From Varroa destructor (Eukaryota; Arthropoda; Arachnida; Mesostigmata; Varroidae): a stretch of 64,000 nucleotides of DNA. This document shows, piece after piece, positions 12,370-25,927 of the stretch. Positions within the stretch are counted from its first letter, which is position 1; each line of letters opens with the position of its first letter. The stretch covers positions 27,853,565 to 27,917,564 of the forward strand of contig NW_019211454.1 of NCBI RefSeq assembly GCF_002443255.2. Reading direction: 5' to 3'. The position numbers and the translations under genes were made by a program. A model generated the notes under the pieces. It was not told the origin of the DNA and searched no databases. It saw nothing but the letters and a program-made list of their open reading frames with translations.

Positions 12370-14483
12370 TCACTCTGCGATGTATGTTGATTTCGGTTCA
12401 GCGTTTTGCACCTCGTTTGGTCCAATTTCTTCTCCTTGAACGCACGCGTTTAGGTCCGTTCTGCATTGACTTCCTTCAGACCGTTCATTTCGCGCAGCGG
12501 TATCAGAAGCTCCATGCCTGTGAGATAATTTTATTTTACTATCTTGAAGATTTACTAATAACTCTGCGCACATCATTGCACTTATTTGATAAAATTATCT
12601 ATACAATTTTGTATAATCGTTTTCATGCAGAGTATGTAATTGATTTTTTGTAGTAATTGATCCACATAATAGCCAACAATGGATCTTACCAAGTTTTTTC
12701 CTCCATTTTTCTTGCTTTTCCCTGCTTTGATCTTCGGTTTCTTTGCTGTTTTTGATATTTGACGCCCTTCACCTCTACCTTCTGGACTCCGGACAAGGTG
12801 GGGTCAAGGGGCGTTTTGCTTAGCAGTATGTGCATCACAGGGATCTCACGTGTCACTTGAAGTCGAAACATTCCCTCCTCCTGAGGTTCCCAATATTCCA
12901 GAATTCTAGCAAAACAGAGAAAAAGCACCCGATATTTTTGTCACTAGCCTACTAAACACCGCTACCTATCAAGTTTAATGCGACACTTACTTCTCTACAA
13001 CTCAATATTTAATTATTTTGGGATATTTTTACATTGGATAAAGAATTCTATCGCGTGGTAAAACATTCTCACACCAAGCGACTACCGAAATTACAGTAAT
13101 AGTGGGAATGTCATATTACCTGTTTCTGCTAACTGTAAGATATATTTTTCGGTAGCGGTGAAAAGTTAACTCAAATAAGTAAGACACTGAAGATTTTCGC
13201 GCATGAAATATTCATGACTCAGTTGGATACAGTACAACAGTTTTTGCAAAAATATCCTTCCGTTCAAGGATCACGTTTTCGTTCTTATATTGCCAGGAAT
13301 ATTTGACTATATCTCAAGCATTTTCGCTCTAAATTCATACACTTAGTCACAAATTTGCATTCTTATAACAATTTTGTTTACGTACTTCTTATAGCCAATC
13401 TTGTTCCATTGATCCAGTCCACGTTCTTTACGTTTCAGCATCTCTGCTACGGTTATCACTTTTGAGATGGCAAGTCCACTTCCAACTATAATAAGTTGGG
13501 ATTCATTCTGTTGAAAGTCAAACAAATTTCCAAAATTTATTGTCATGCAGATGTGCCTAGTTGTCCTCAAAATTCGGAGCAAATATAAACGAAATTAGAG
13601 TAAATTACCTAAACATCGATTTCGTAATAATAATGACTTGTTTAATAATAATAATGTCTTGTTCAAGCGCATATACCAACCACACAGCGATCTTTATTTG
13701 AATACATTTTCACAACTTTCATAACTTTTCACAATAAAAGATTTCCAAACCGTGTCGCTTAGCATTTGGCAGTATTTTTCAGCCAACTAACAATATATAT
13801 TTATTAAAATATATAATTTTATAAAATATTTATAAATTTGCTACGCATACCTTTATAGTCGGTAGAGCGAAGTTCAATAAGTTACGGATCTTTGATCCAG
13901 CTTGCACCTGTAGAATTCGAGTAAGTTCACAGGATATGAGAAAGTTGGTTAGCACGGGCCAAATCGGGGGGCACTTGAGCCTGGCATGGACACTTTTCGT
14001 TTCGTGGTGGGAGGCACTTATTTGATATTAGCAGCAGCCTAACTCAAGATCATGATTCGAGTTAGGCAAAGCGATTTCGATTGGGTTTCGGTAGTGGCTG
14101 TATCGATAACACCGACTAATAATTTCATCTTACCCTGATTTCTATTGAAAAGGTTATGAGTTCTGGTTCGGAATTTGCTCCATCTTAACTACCAATACTT
14201 CTATCGAGCAGTAATTGACACTGAGACATACCAAACTCTGATTTAAAAATTTAAACACAATTTAGAAGTTGTGAACCGAACAGACAACGGCGATTATTTA
14301 ACAAGTCAAATGTGTAAGTCTTTCACTGATTGCATTATACGTCTAAATCCCATTGAGGTCTAGCATAGCTACAGATATATAATTACATACGTTGAGTTGC
14401 GGGACATTTTTATCGACCAAGTCTACCGGAAAAGGCAGTCCAACATCTACATCAACGATTTCTCCTCGATTATATGTTTCCAT
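12370..14483 (-). CDS. RPP25L: RNase P/MRP subunit p25-like, Alba domain (RPP25/RPP25L family)
   Basis: RPP25-family proteins pair with RPP20 and bind the P3 RNA domain of nuclear RNase P and RNase MRP. Exons, 5' to 3': 14483-14391 (ATG), 13907-13851, 13507-13386, 12905-12690 and 12517-12370 (TGA). All phases agree and the sum is 211 residues. If the last intron is retained, TAA at 12688-12686 gives 163 residues, the length I recall for human RPP25L. Alba landmarks: GSKIRNLLNFAL, IIVGSGLAISKVITVAEMLK, RKERGLDQWNKIGY, then EYWEP and VMHILLSKTPLDP. The tail is Lys/Arg-rich (KQQRNRRSKQGKARK) and, in the spliced form, continues as an acidic/polar 48-residue extension. An acceptor at 14504 indicates an intron in the 5' UTR. 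RPP25 and RPP25L paralogues cannot be separated here. Confidence 0.9.
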
Positions 14484-14509
14484 GCTGGTGATATTACTTT
14501 TGACCTAAA

Positions 14510-17500
14510 ATCAAGAAAAAATAAACACAGTCTGGTAACTCTGAGCAATAATGATTATTAGTCGACAAAACAATTAAGCATTTACAGTAATTCAGTTTTT
14601 TCCTGGCTGATTATTCATTCAGAATCGAATAGCTAACAGTATTTAGCCTGCACGACATGAAATCCTTCCTGTAAGAAATTTAAATTGGGGTCTAATCATT
14701 AAATTAAGAATAGCGTATTAGTAACTCACAGCACGTGACGTGATTCAATGTACAACAACCAACACGGCACACACTTTAACCAAGTCGCTCAAACACAGCT
14801 AGGACATATTCATTGAATCAATTATTTGGTTTGACACGAAATCGTTTGACATTTATGCTAGTAATACCCTAACAAAATAGATAATGATAACGTCTATTCT
14901 AGTAAAAGCTAATATTATTGAACTTTAATCGAACCAGCGCAAAAATTGTCTTGTGTACACACGTCGTAATGTATATTTACATTTATGAATGACGTTTTTG
15001 ATGAATCGAGTAAAACAGAACGTGGTGTATAAGTATTAACAAAAACAAAACCGCACGCGGCGATTTCAAATCAGTAATTGTCATCAATTCACTTAAACTT
15101 AATTTGTCACAGATGTAACATACTTCATTCTCGTTTTAGCAAACAGTTCTCATGTGGCAAGTATGTTTGTAGGGACCACTTAAAAAACTTAATGGCTGCT
15201 ATCTATCGACCGAAACGACAAAAGCACCATTAGCACACTACAGTGCACAGTGGCTGTATGAATATGACGGTGTTTAACTTGAATTGCATCGCATTACAAA
15301 CCAACATCTATATATATTATATCTTGTGCGAATTGTATAGTGAACCAAAAAGCGCTGCGATCGTCGAAAATGCGCTAAACGCGGGCGTTTTGAAACAACA
15401 AGTGACCCCGCCAAACACATGGCTCAATATTCAAATATAATTTTCTCAAAAGTGAATATAAGCTGTCACACCTAATCGAGCCACGATGCACCGAGAATGT
15501 AGAATACGAGCAGATAAACGATCATTTATGAATTATATTTTAAGAAAATCGACGATTACAAACGGCAAAGCTATGTGTAAAGTTTTTCCTTTCGGTTTCA
15601 AAAAAATGTGTTAGCTATTTACTTCCACACCCCTTCTCATTTTCACTTGTTTTTACCTATTGGGGTTGCACGCAAGTTACAACAATAAGTAATCACTTTT
15701 CAATAGCCCCGAGGATTCATTAGTAAGAATGTTTAAAGTTTCTCTAATACATGTTAGTCTGCTTCAAAGTAAGCGTAGGTCAAACAGACGTTTGCTCACA
15801 CCAAGCTAAAAATAAACACAAATAAGAGGTGTAAATCTCATTCAGATCCCACTTGCTAGTGTTTACTTCTTTTATAGTAAGTTAATAGATAGGCTTTCGT
15901 GCATCTGTTTAGCGGACATATTCCACACCCGATGAGTGTAATTAAACAAAAAGCAAACATTAGGACAAGTTATTTACCACGATTTTGGAAATTATGTTCA
16001 ACTTTAGATTGACTTTTCAATTTTGCACTGAATCAAATGAAACAAGAAATTCTTTGTATTGTCTAAAGTATCACTAAAAGTATTTTTTCTTCTATATGAT
16101 CGGATAAAGCCAATAGTTCATTCCGCTATGATTTTCATGCGTCCGGGTATAATTTTTTCTAAGCATGCGGAAAATTTGTTTCATTTTTAGAACGGAGTAA
16201 TTTGCCGGGCGGCTCTGTGGTATAGAGACTCACACTAAAATAGGCTATATCGAACAAAAGCTGTAATCTGTACGTTTCATTTAGCTATCTTCGCTGAACA
16301 AGAGTCAAGAGATCGCTAAACATGGGTCAATTTATCTTTTTTGGCCGAGAAAAATGTCTTCTTTTTTTCTGTGCAAATAAACTAATAATACCGTGAGATA
16401 CGGAAACGCTATATTGCTCAATATGGTAGTGGTTTATTTTCAGTTTGTTATTGGCTACTACGCCAGCCATACTTGTCAAGCGGGGCACATAATGGCTGGC
16501 GTTGGCCAGCTGGCGCCGGACAGCGCCTATAGCAGGAAAGCCGGAAATAGCAATACCTAGCAGCACTTGTACTTGCACCCCTTGACAAGACCCCGAGTGT
16601 CCGTTGGGGAAACGACCCGTTAGGAAGAAACGCTTCGAGAGTATGTGCTGGGAATCATCGCGCAAAAGTTGTATCGGAGATACAGTTCAGAGTCGTTCGC
16701 AGTCGACATGGAATTTTTACCGCGTAGTCACGCATAGTGATAACACACGGCCAAGGTGCGTGTGAATACAAACAAGCCATTTATTGAATAAGGTTAAGTT
16801 AGATCTTTGTGTGGTGTATTCAGGCTTAGATTAAGGCTTCGATGTCTTACTTCCCTTAACGAGATTTAATCACCAAATGGAAATTCATCATATATGCACA
16901 TATTGCACGAGGTCGTTCAGTATGAAACGTAACGTGACGAACATTGTTTTTCAAATCTTTTACACGTGTCTCGTTCTTCTATTTTCAGTTAACGCAAGTA
17001 GTATTATTATCTGAGATCTTGTATTATTTTGACGGTATTTTATTTATCCTGATCTTGTAGTGCGAACGTCTATGAAGTCTCAATTTCTACATAATATTTA
17101 TAAACCATGTTCCTATGAGAAGTTGCGAAAAATATGAAAGAGAATGATGATCTGTAATAGCAACCTCTGACGAGGATAATGCATGACAGAAACTAGTTCA
17201 TCTTTGTCGGCATAAGTGATGCTAAGTGTTCACTAATCTTGGCTGGTTAATGCAGAGCTTGGTTCACCTTGTTTTCCAGTCTTTAATAGTGCGTTTTTGT
17301 CATAATCAGTGAACCAGGAATCATGAAGCTGCAATCGATAACACCTGCACGAGGCCGTGAAATACACATTATAACCTTTTGCACTTGTGCATTTACTTAA
17401 AATTGATGTTCCGCTGGTTTAGTTGTATCCAACCACGGATGTGACCGCCTTTGATTATCATAAAAGATGCAACTTTTCATCACAAGTTAAAATTCGGTGC

Positions 17501-18500
17501 AAGAATAGGTCACTTTTTAAACGAGACAGCAGAAAAGTGTAGACGTCCCTACGTCTCCGTTTTTGATACTCAGTTAAATTATGCGACAGTTTTTGGTCCA
17601 CGTTTCTCACCGTTATTACTAGGAGCGATATGGATTTTGAGATGGATGGACTTCGACCGCAGCTCCTAACTCTTTCTTCACAGAGCATCTTTCATGAGAC
17701 TTATTGCCGAGTTGAAAATTTGGTTCTTCGAATTTTTTAAATTAACCGTTCACAGTGTTTTTAGTAGTAGAACTTGCATGAGGCTTATATGGCAGACTGT
17801 TTTTGTCGCCTGTATGTAAAACTCATGGTCGTAAACCACTGGAATTTTCCGACTTCTAAATATGATTCTATACAGCTCATGTGTAAAGTCTGTTTAAAAC
17901 CTAAATGACACTATCCGAGTCAACGATTTTAGATTTCAAAGAGCACAGTTGAACCTCGAGTGCTAAGAGGAGCGTGGCTTTTTGTACTTTGAATTTGAAA
18001 AATGAATTTGGCACGTTACGTGCTGAATGACCGCATAGGTAACAGACTTTATAGGGTCGTGAACTTGACTAAACTGGCAACTGATCCAACGGTCATCGCT
18101 AGCAATGAACATACCCGTTTGAATGATTTCCCGTTTATAATTTTATTTAGGCAAACACGGTGATATCGGTATCTGATTCAGACTGCAGGAACGCCAGTCG
18201 CCGCATAATGGTTCGTGAAGATATATGTTACCAATGTACAAATTACATTGATCTTTGATCTGTAATGTGTTGAACTTTTCAACGCTCACATTAGCTAGCT
18301 ATATTCTAATATTTATGCCCACCAAATGTTGTCGCTTGAAGCTTATATGACCTGCTCGACATTGGAATCGTTTACTTGGTCTTGATAGACAATGAGTAAA
18401 TAAAGATAACGCTTCATGAAAATCACATCGCTTGAACCATTCTACTAAAGGGAACAATGTAAGGTGCAAGTTGTGGTAACCACATCTTTTATGACTTTAT
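14510..18500. other. Intergenic, no confident gene
   Basis: AT-rich sequence upstream of the RPP25-like gene; its promoter should lie in the first few hundred bases, but no clear core motif was recognised. A somewhat GC-richer patch at 16,440-16,700 has a 112-codon open frame on the minus strand with no recognisable domain and no good splice context. A short ATG-led frame at 17,630 beginning MDFEMDGLRPQLL, preceded by an acceptor-like CTAG, is possible but unsupported. Confidence 0.4.
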
Positions 18501-18504
18501 TCAG

Positions 18505-21024
18505 TTTTGACTCTGTTTTCATTGAAGAGCTTCACCTATTAAGATCTACAGTCACAAAATTCAGGAACATGAGCTCGTTGAGGGTATGTTTGAAAATTTA
18601 TTGGCAAATTTTAAAAACAGCTAACAAACCTTTAAGTATATATTTGAAAAATGGAAGCGGGCAAACTTCATGCCTGAAACTAATCTTGTTCGATTAGCTT
18701 GTTCGCGTCACGTACCTTTTTTTAAATGGTAAACGGCCGATAAGTTACCAAGGAAACATAAATTTGTGATCTCCGATATCCAGACTCTGTTACTCACAAT
18801 CTATTCACAGAAAAAAAATTTGGATGAAGATGGCGCGAAACATAGCCTTGAAGAAATCTTGAAGAAAACGCTGTTGTGCAAAAGGGTTAAGTGAATATTA
18901 TTGACAAGGTATTGTATAATGCGCTTTAACCACGTTTCTAATTGTGTCATTAATAATAGTTGTTACTTCTATAAAATGTCCTTCGATTGGCAAGGGTGTA
19001 AGCGATCTAAAACTGCAAAAGACTCAGAATGCTATTGAACCGAAGAAAACTACTAGTAAACTTGAGCGGATCGTCAGCGACTTCAAATTTGTAACTCGTC
19101 AATTCTCATAGATATACGAAGGAGAACATAATTGCCACTGTTCTCTATATGCTTTTATGAACTCCATTACCTGCTGACCAGCTTTTACACAGCCGTGAAT
19201 GTCTGCCGTGTGAACTCTTTCACCTGACTCAAAGGCTCGCGTGTTCAAAGCAGAAGTTCTACTGGATCTGCAATGTTTACAGCTACTGAACGCTTATTGA
19301 AGTATGAGTTTAGGTAGGCTTGCAATGTTCCGTTGCAAAAGCGTCCGTAGTACGATTGGCACAATTCATACCAATGGACGGCTTGATGCCATTGAATAGA
19401 GTTTCGCTAGCCGTGTGTTTCTGCTGTTCTGGGTTCTGAAGACTTTTGAGATTGTAGAAAATACTTCATCAGCAAAGCGAGGAAAGACTAGTCCTTCATT
19501 TAGCTCTTAGTTAGCAGCTGCTAATTCATAATATTTAAGTAGTTACATAGTGGATCGCAACATCTGACCATCACTATCGGTTATTCTGCGTCCACGCAGC
19601 ATTCGTCGACGGTCTTCTCCATCAAGTTTATCTCCGTTGATAGCCCTTGGCAACCAAGTCCTTCCTTCTGACCTTTGTTCGAGCGCCGACGATAATGTAG
19701 ACTACGATCTGCCGGCTGTGGCGATCTGAGCAATGACTACCGCGTTCCCAATTGACTCTCAAACAATTTGCCCGACTACAGATTTCGTGGTTAGATCGCC
19801 TTCATCGGTTCGATGCGGTTTTCGTCGTTGCCATTAGTTATGAACAACCATGCCGTTGCTTGGAACCTACCGGACACCGACGGTATGCCAGCTGCCGAAT
19901 AAGGGTTTTATGTCCTAACTGTGTGCGAACCAACAGCTGTATACTGTAGATATGTTTGACCATACGCATTAATAAAAAAAAAAAAGTAGATTGAAAAGAT
20001 TAAAATAATTTTGCCTGTAACATTTGATAATATTTTTGAAAAATAAACACTCATATATGGCTACAAAAGCAGCCGAGAAAACAGCACGGCCCATAGTAAA
20101 TCTACAACGATTCGTTAAGTTCAGTGGCAGCAACCGAATTTGTTATTAACTTCCACAAATGGACGCAAAGTATTGTTTTGTTTTTGAAAGTGCTATGTTT
20201 TTCCAGATATTGACTTTACTCGGAAAGTGTGCAGCATTCGCGGTCTCCTCTACTGCGACGATAATATGTTCCGCACCCGTGTATTTAATTATTACATACG
20301 TTTAAATACTTCTGCAAGAACGTTGCCATCGACCAGATATCGATGACAAAATTTCGTTTGACTGCGAGTGCCAGCAACAAATCCAGTGAGTAGAAGAATT
20401 TTAAAAACTCTACATAAACCAAACCCTATAATCTTCCTTAATTATCATGTTGTTAAGGCTGAAGTTACTTGGACTTCATAAAGAAATTGGACACGCATTT
20501 CATTTACGTACTATTATTGTACTGGCAGATCGGAATTTAACCAACCTTATTAATTTTTAATGGCAACGTTTAAATTATGCTTGGGTAAAAGATATTACGC
20601 ATCAAACACTGGCCTTACTCTTATGCAAATATCAGGGAAAATCTTTGAAGAATGATTTAATTTCTGGGGAAGAGTTGTTGATTAAACTTCTACGTAGCTT
20701 GCGATGCTTCTACCCGCGTATCCGCCTCGCGGGCTATTAGATTCACTACTTCCTGCATAGATTCGTTTGTTGCCGGCTGGAATAAGCAGCTAGAGTTCCT
20801 GACGGTGTGAAACGTTTTTTGTTAACGGCACCGTCTAACGGGCTCTATATAAGATGCTTAGACGAATGTAAACATGTTATGAGAATGTGTAATTTAAAGT
20901 TTGAATTATATTTAAAAAAAAAACACGCCCTGCGCATGCTCCGAGAAGAAGAATACATATATTTTATCTATTAGCTGCAACAGGTTATCTCTGCCATTTT
21001 CGACAGTTCTGAAGACAATATCGC

Positions 21025-21065
<41 letters not shown>

Positions 21066-21764
21066 CATCTCAAGTAAGTTGTATTTTCGATCCATTGTAA
21101 CTTACTGATTAAATTTTTCATTCGCAGACTGAGTAAAGAATTCGAAACAAAACGAAGATTAAGAAGGCGCCTAACAAACGCTATCATCTTCTGAAAAACA
21201 TTTTTGCAGCATTCGGAACCCATCCATACTACATAGGGAAGGTTTAATTTATTATAATGAGGATTGCAACTATCCAGTACTAGGGCTTAATATCCGAAGC
21301 AGTAGTCGATTACCGCTGTCGAGAAGATGAAACATACTCATCTAACAGTTTATAGTTTATGTCACACTTCTAAAAATGTTTAGACGGCCATGACGTTGGT
21401 TTTCCTGATGAGAATTAAAAACTTAATAAACTGCAAACTGTTGTCATGATGCAGATGCCAAAATGTAGCTTAAAGTTTCAGAAAGACCTTGAAATCGTCG
21501 TAAAAGTGCACTTATATTCCTATTTTTGGCTCTCTTTAACACATTATCTTGTAGCAAGTCTTAAGAGTATATTAAGACCTACGAAGCTCAGTACCAAGTT
21601 AAACAAATCACTTATAATTTTCTATTTGCTTGCTGCGTTTCCTGTTACAGGGTTTGGATGAAGGTTTGCTTACGAAGCAGCTTGAACCATACCTGAAGGA
21701 GTCGCTTCGCGAGATCTCTCGCAAACGAGAAGTCTGCAATTTGAGTCTGGCAATCTCTCATTGA
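18505..21764 (+). CDS. Possible unrecognised multi-exon gene (exon-like pieces)
   Basis: Four pieces have good splice context and protein-like composition: 18505-18583 (FDSVFIEELHLLRSTV..., donor GTATGT), 18811-18885 (KKNLDEDGAKHSLEEIL..., donor GTTAAG), 20207-20280 (IDFTRKVCSIRGLLYCDD..., acceptor TTTTTCCAG), and 21651-21764 (GLDEGLLTKQLEPYLKES..., acceptor TTTCCTGTTACAG, ends TGA). The first two and the last two are mutually in phase, but the second and third are not, so an exon is missing or the model is wrong. The polar, helix-prone peptide resembles no domain I can name. A long AT run lies between the third and fourth pieces. Treat as a lead only. Confidence 0.25.
21026..21059. repeat. 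(AT)n microsatellite
   Basis: Uninterrupted alternating AT/TA of about 34 bases. Confidence 0.9.
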
Positions 21765-21769
21765 CATCT

Positions 21770-24230
21770 GTGGTAGCTAGAGCTTGAATACCGCTATTAC
21801 AAGGTGCAAAGAGTACTGCAGTTACGTTCGAATATCATCATATCTCATGGCGAAAATGATTCCCTAAGGACTAAGAAACTAAAATGAATAGTTCCTCTCA
21901 AATGATCTCTCGTCCGCCGAAGAGGAATCGTTCTAATATGTGTTGTGTTTGACTTTATTCACTTTATAATTGAACAGACTGTAATGTTCAAGGCATCTGC
22001 TTGCCTATTTAATGTCTTCCGCATTCGATTTTTAAGTGTACACTTCCACTTCTTATTTCTCTAATATTAAGCAGAAATCAAAGGGCAAGCTATAGAAGGT
22101 TGATGAAGAAACGAATAGCTAAAAATACGGGACAGCTGAACGTATAGAACTTCGAAGTGAACTCCGCAGTTGCAAAATCTGGAAATTTTCTTTTTTGTGT
22201 CACCACTATTCACCTAAAAGCGAGAGTATGATACCGAAGAACATTTTAATTTTAAACATACGTTCGGGTACTATCAAACCATGTGATATTAGCGACCTTC
22301 AGGCCTCAAGGTTTTTCCAGCTACTTCGTTTGTTTTGAAGCCATATAGTGTATGCAGATTTGGTAAAGCCTAGCTTGGCTTATTGGAAATTTTCTACCCT
22401 GGTAAAAATAAAGAACGGAAATTTCTTTTGTACTTTGTCCTTTGACAATGTTCTTGAGTGATGCTAGCAGTGGCAAGACAAGTTAGACCGTGCTGCAGTT
22501 TTCTGATAATTTGCTACGGGGGCTTCAAAAACGTTCCTAACGGTATGTCGACAATCATGAACAGATGCGCGATTGTTTGCATGTTACAAGATGTATTTTG
22601 TATAGTGCCAAATCATAGTTAACAACAGTTGCTTAATCATTTGACAATTTCTTACGGCTTAATTATCACCTATTAATTTATGGCGGCGAAAATTAATGTC
22701 AATAGTACTGTGTGGAAGTTTAGTCGGAGCTTAGAGCATAGCAGTTTTGTACCGAATAGCCAAACAATAGATACATGACGCTATTGTTTAGTGGGTAGAT
22801 TTGCCACCTCATTTGAAGGAAGCCGACCATACTTCGAGCTGTATTCAACTTCGTCGATACCACAGAAAATCATAACTCACGCGTCAATATTTTTGTTGCG
22901 CTCCAGCAACGTCTTTCCGATTTACTAGGGATACTTCGTTCGACAATGAATTATATAACTTGGATACTAAAGACACACAACAATGAGATAATTATAGGTC
23001 AATCAGTGATAATTACAATTCCACCCAATGAGCTAGAAAAAAATCGGCGATATGGCAGGTACATTGCGCATGTGTGCAATCTATGGTGAACTGTGCTAAA
23101 TAAAATATGCTTAAAAGTTATGCATATTAACTTCATGTATGACATAAATATAGCCGCCTCTAATTGCTTCATATGCACGATATCGCCATACGCCACGCGC
23201 CTGATTATATACGTAGCCTACTTTTTGCGAGTTTTCGATTGCGCCGGTAAACGTTTTGTACACCTACTATATAAATAAGAGTCGGCTTCCCGTGTTTAAT
23301 TTAAAACGGCTACCTATTATTAGATTGTGGGCTATGATCGCTTACTTTAAGTAAAAACGGAACAGAAATTCGGAGGGCAAGCTTGGTCACCGCTTTGCGC
23401 CAGATAATTTTAGTTGCAAACCACGATGTCGAGTGAAGCAGTGCTGCATGTTTAGTTTCATGATTTGCTTGTTTTTTTTTTCTATTTATTTTAGACAAAA
23501 TCTTTCGGGTAACATGTCGTGCTTGCAGCCAAAGTTGCGCTGTGTTTCGCAACGTCTTCTGGTTAAACTTAAAACCATTGCGCAAGAAGCATATTGTTTT
23601 CCAGTAATGATTACAAGGTATATTTTTCCATATACGGCGCCTAATAAGTAAATAAAGTGCAAAATGGTGTCAAAAAGGATCAGCCGTCATTGCTTGTTGA
23701 CGTCTTGTCAACGGTGCCCATTAAGCGATCTGTGTGAATCAAGAAAGTCATATATTACGTTGTAATGACACAAACTATGTTCTATATTTGAACTTTCCCG
23801 GAAATTCGCTGTCACTAGCAAAGTATCACAATTACTATTTTCATAATGATAATATTATTACTAACGTGCGGTGCTTTCAGTGACTTTTTTTTTGTTTTCG
23901 ATCGTTCGCTTTACCTCACTTCACATATCATTGTCTGGCAACAGTTCAACGCTGGACAGATGCCAATCAAGTTGTTCTGAAGCCTTTCATTCTAGTGTGT
24001 AAGTTTAACTTTCAACTATACCTCGCTTGCCTGATGTCCTTGCCACCTTCATTTGCCGCGTTCAACTGTTCGGTCTTCTATTTTCAAACGGCGGGACGGA
24101 ACCTGAATCACTCATTCACCCATTCGATATTGAGTCGAATATCTCAGCGTCGTCTGCTCATTCTTTCGACTGTGTGCGTTGGTAGAGATGCCGAAACAAA
24201 CAGCAGCAGCAGTAACACAACAGAAACATA
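21770..24230. other. Intergenic, nothing recognised
   Basis: Only short shadow open frames on both strands. A TRG-AGTGGG-like stretch near 22,780-22,800 followed by a partial TTCGA near 22,835 faintly resembles a decayed tRNA/SINE, but is too weak to call. Confidence 0.4.
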
Positions 24231-24240
24231 ATAACGAACG

Positions 24241-24400
24241 TTCATTGCTGATGGTGCTTGCACAATACGTGCTGTGTGGAGCGAAGTGGCGCGCGCGGGG
24301 GAGCGAGTGGAACTCCGGTGCGTGCTGGACGTTAATGGGCGAGTGAAGTGAGGGGGAGGGAAACCGTGAGCTCGCTTACCGTTCCTCCGTTGGCTTAATG
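24241..24400 (+). promoter_or_regulatory. GC/CpG-rich upstream region of the Kelch gene
   Basis: A short GC-rich island with a GCGCGCGCG run near 24,290 and G-rich tracts at 24,345-24,360 stands out from the AT-rich surroundings. It lies about 0.5 kb upstream of the proposed first Kelch ATG (24,907), consistent with a promoter or 5' UTR. No TATA box or initiator was identified with confidence. Confidence 0.35.
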
Positions 24401-24906
24401 CCCACAGCCAAACGGCTTGTGATCACAACGCAAACTATTTCACTGCAATATAGTACAATAGAGGACTAATAAAGAAGAATGGATGGCAAGCTTACTACTT
24501 GACGCACTGGATTGTCGGCAAAGCTACTGTCACGGTATTCATGTATCGTACATTCACAATCTCTCGGTTGGAGAACTACCCAACAATAGAACTTGGCTAG
24601 TAATTTCAATTTACCACTAACTGCTGCTGCTGCTGCTGCTACAACCACCCTTCAATGCGGATTGCTTTGTCTTTTCAAGTATTACTCACTGTAGAAATGT
24701 TTGTTACGTCCTCGTCGATAGCGTAATGCTCGTAAGATACGCCCTCCAAGAGTATTTAATGTGCAAATACCCCACGGACGGTCACTCATAATTAAGCTGG
24801 AATTCACAATGCTATTACAAGCTGCCAGATGTTATGTCTTAGGCTACAATGCTGAGTCTGACAGCCGCCAAACAAAACTCATGACCTCAACATAGCGTCA
24901 TCATCA

Positions 24907-25927
24907 ATGACGACGACGACGACGACAACAACGGCGTATCCCGAAAGGACGGATGGGCCGAAAACAGTCGAAATCGTGCGTCCTCTTGCGCCTTCCCCTG
25001 CTCCTGGAACCACTGCGGATGTTGATAGAGTTATTTGCGTGAGTTCTATTTTAGTCGTGCGTATATACTACTTTGGCCATGACTGAACAAGTGAATACTG
25101 AGCAACTGCTGTTCGTGTTGTGCGTAATGCTGGGGCATGAGGACTCGAAAATGATCAGCTGGTTCTGTTGCGGTAGTAAATGACTGAGTTTTATTGTGCG
25201 ACTGAACTTATATTGCCGGCGAGTGGTTATATGACAGCCGTAACGATTTCTAATGAACGGGTGTTGCCCGGAAGAGAAATGCTGGTAACGTCTTCTTCTC
25301 GAAGGAGGTTGCCATTAAGGAGATATGAAAAGAGAAGCGTTTAATAGCGCAAGATAAGGCTAGTTCAACGACTTATAGTGAGGATCTTTATTACGATCAA
25401 CAAGAACAATCGGAATAATAGAGGTACTAATTCCAGTTTAATAGTGATCTTTATACATCACTGGCTTCGAGTGTAATTACCATAATAGGGTGTTGTCATC
25501 CGAACTGTGTAATGCACTATCGGTCTGTGGCATCGTCAGGTAGACGCCCCTAGACAGAGTTGCTGCAGCTGGTTTAGCTGCCGTAACGGCGCGGGTGGCA
25601 CATTTAACGTATCTACTTTACTAGCCGAGATACTCGCAGGCGTGGCAGTCTCACATCTGCCGCCATGTACGTCTAACGTAATAAACACGGCCACCCAAAA
25701 AGGAGACTCGCGTCCGACAACGCTGCTGTTGGAAGCAACCGTTAAATCAAAGCAGGCCACCACAGGGGCACTGACAGCGACTCTGCAGGTGCTCAGCGAC
25801 CACCGACAACAACAACAACAACAACGACGGCGACGACAACAACGGCAGCAACAACGGGTGTCTTCAGTCATCCAAAACAGAAACAGAATATACTACCATA
25901 CTACGATGATATAACTAGAATAAAAGA
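24907..25927 (+). CDS. Proposed 5' coding exons of the Kelch gene (poly-Thr)
   Basis: Exon 24907-25038 starts ATG followed by eight Thr codons, encodes a Pro/Thr-rich peptide ending DRVIC, and stops at a GTGAGT donor in phase 0. Exon 25797-25927 encodes RPP, a Thr/Ala run, then [18 protein letters not shown] and ITRIKE. Its donor GTGAAT, two bases before an in-frame TGA, gives phase 2, which exon 32119 needs exactly. The ACA/ACG repeat also reads as Gln or Asn in other frames, so the frame choice rests on phase continuity and the sensible downstream peptide. An alternative start nearer 32 kb cannot be excluded. Confidence 0.5.

Noticed and set aside
12108..12653. 181-codon open frame on the plus strand, the longest in the window, rich in hydrophobic residues.
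   Set aside because: It is antisense to the last coding exon and intron of the RPP25-like gene; a polar coding sequence read backwards gives a hydrophobic frame. No domain, no splice support.
16327..16665. 112-codon minus-strand open frame.
   Set aside because: No recognisable domain, no splice sites in phase, no partner exons.
20207..20303. Frame reading ILTLLGKCAAFAVSS, resembling a transmembrane helix of SLC22-type transporters.
   Set aside because: The neighbouring frame (IDFTRKVCSIRGLL) fits the same acceptor and has a more protein-like composition; no other transporter exon was found.
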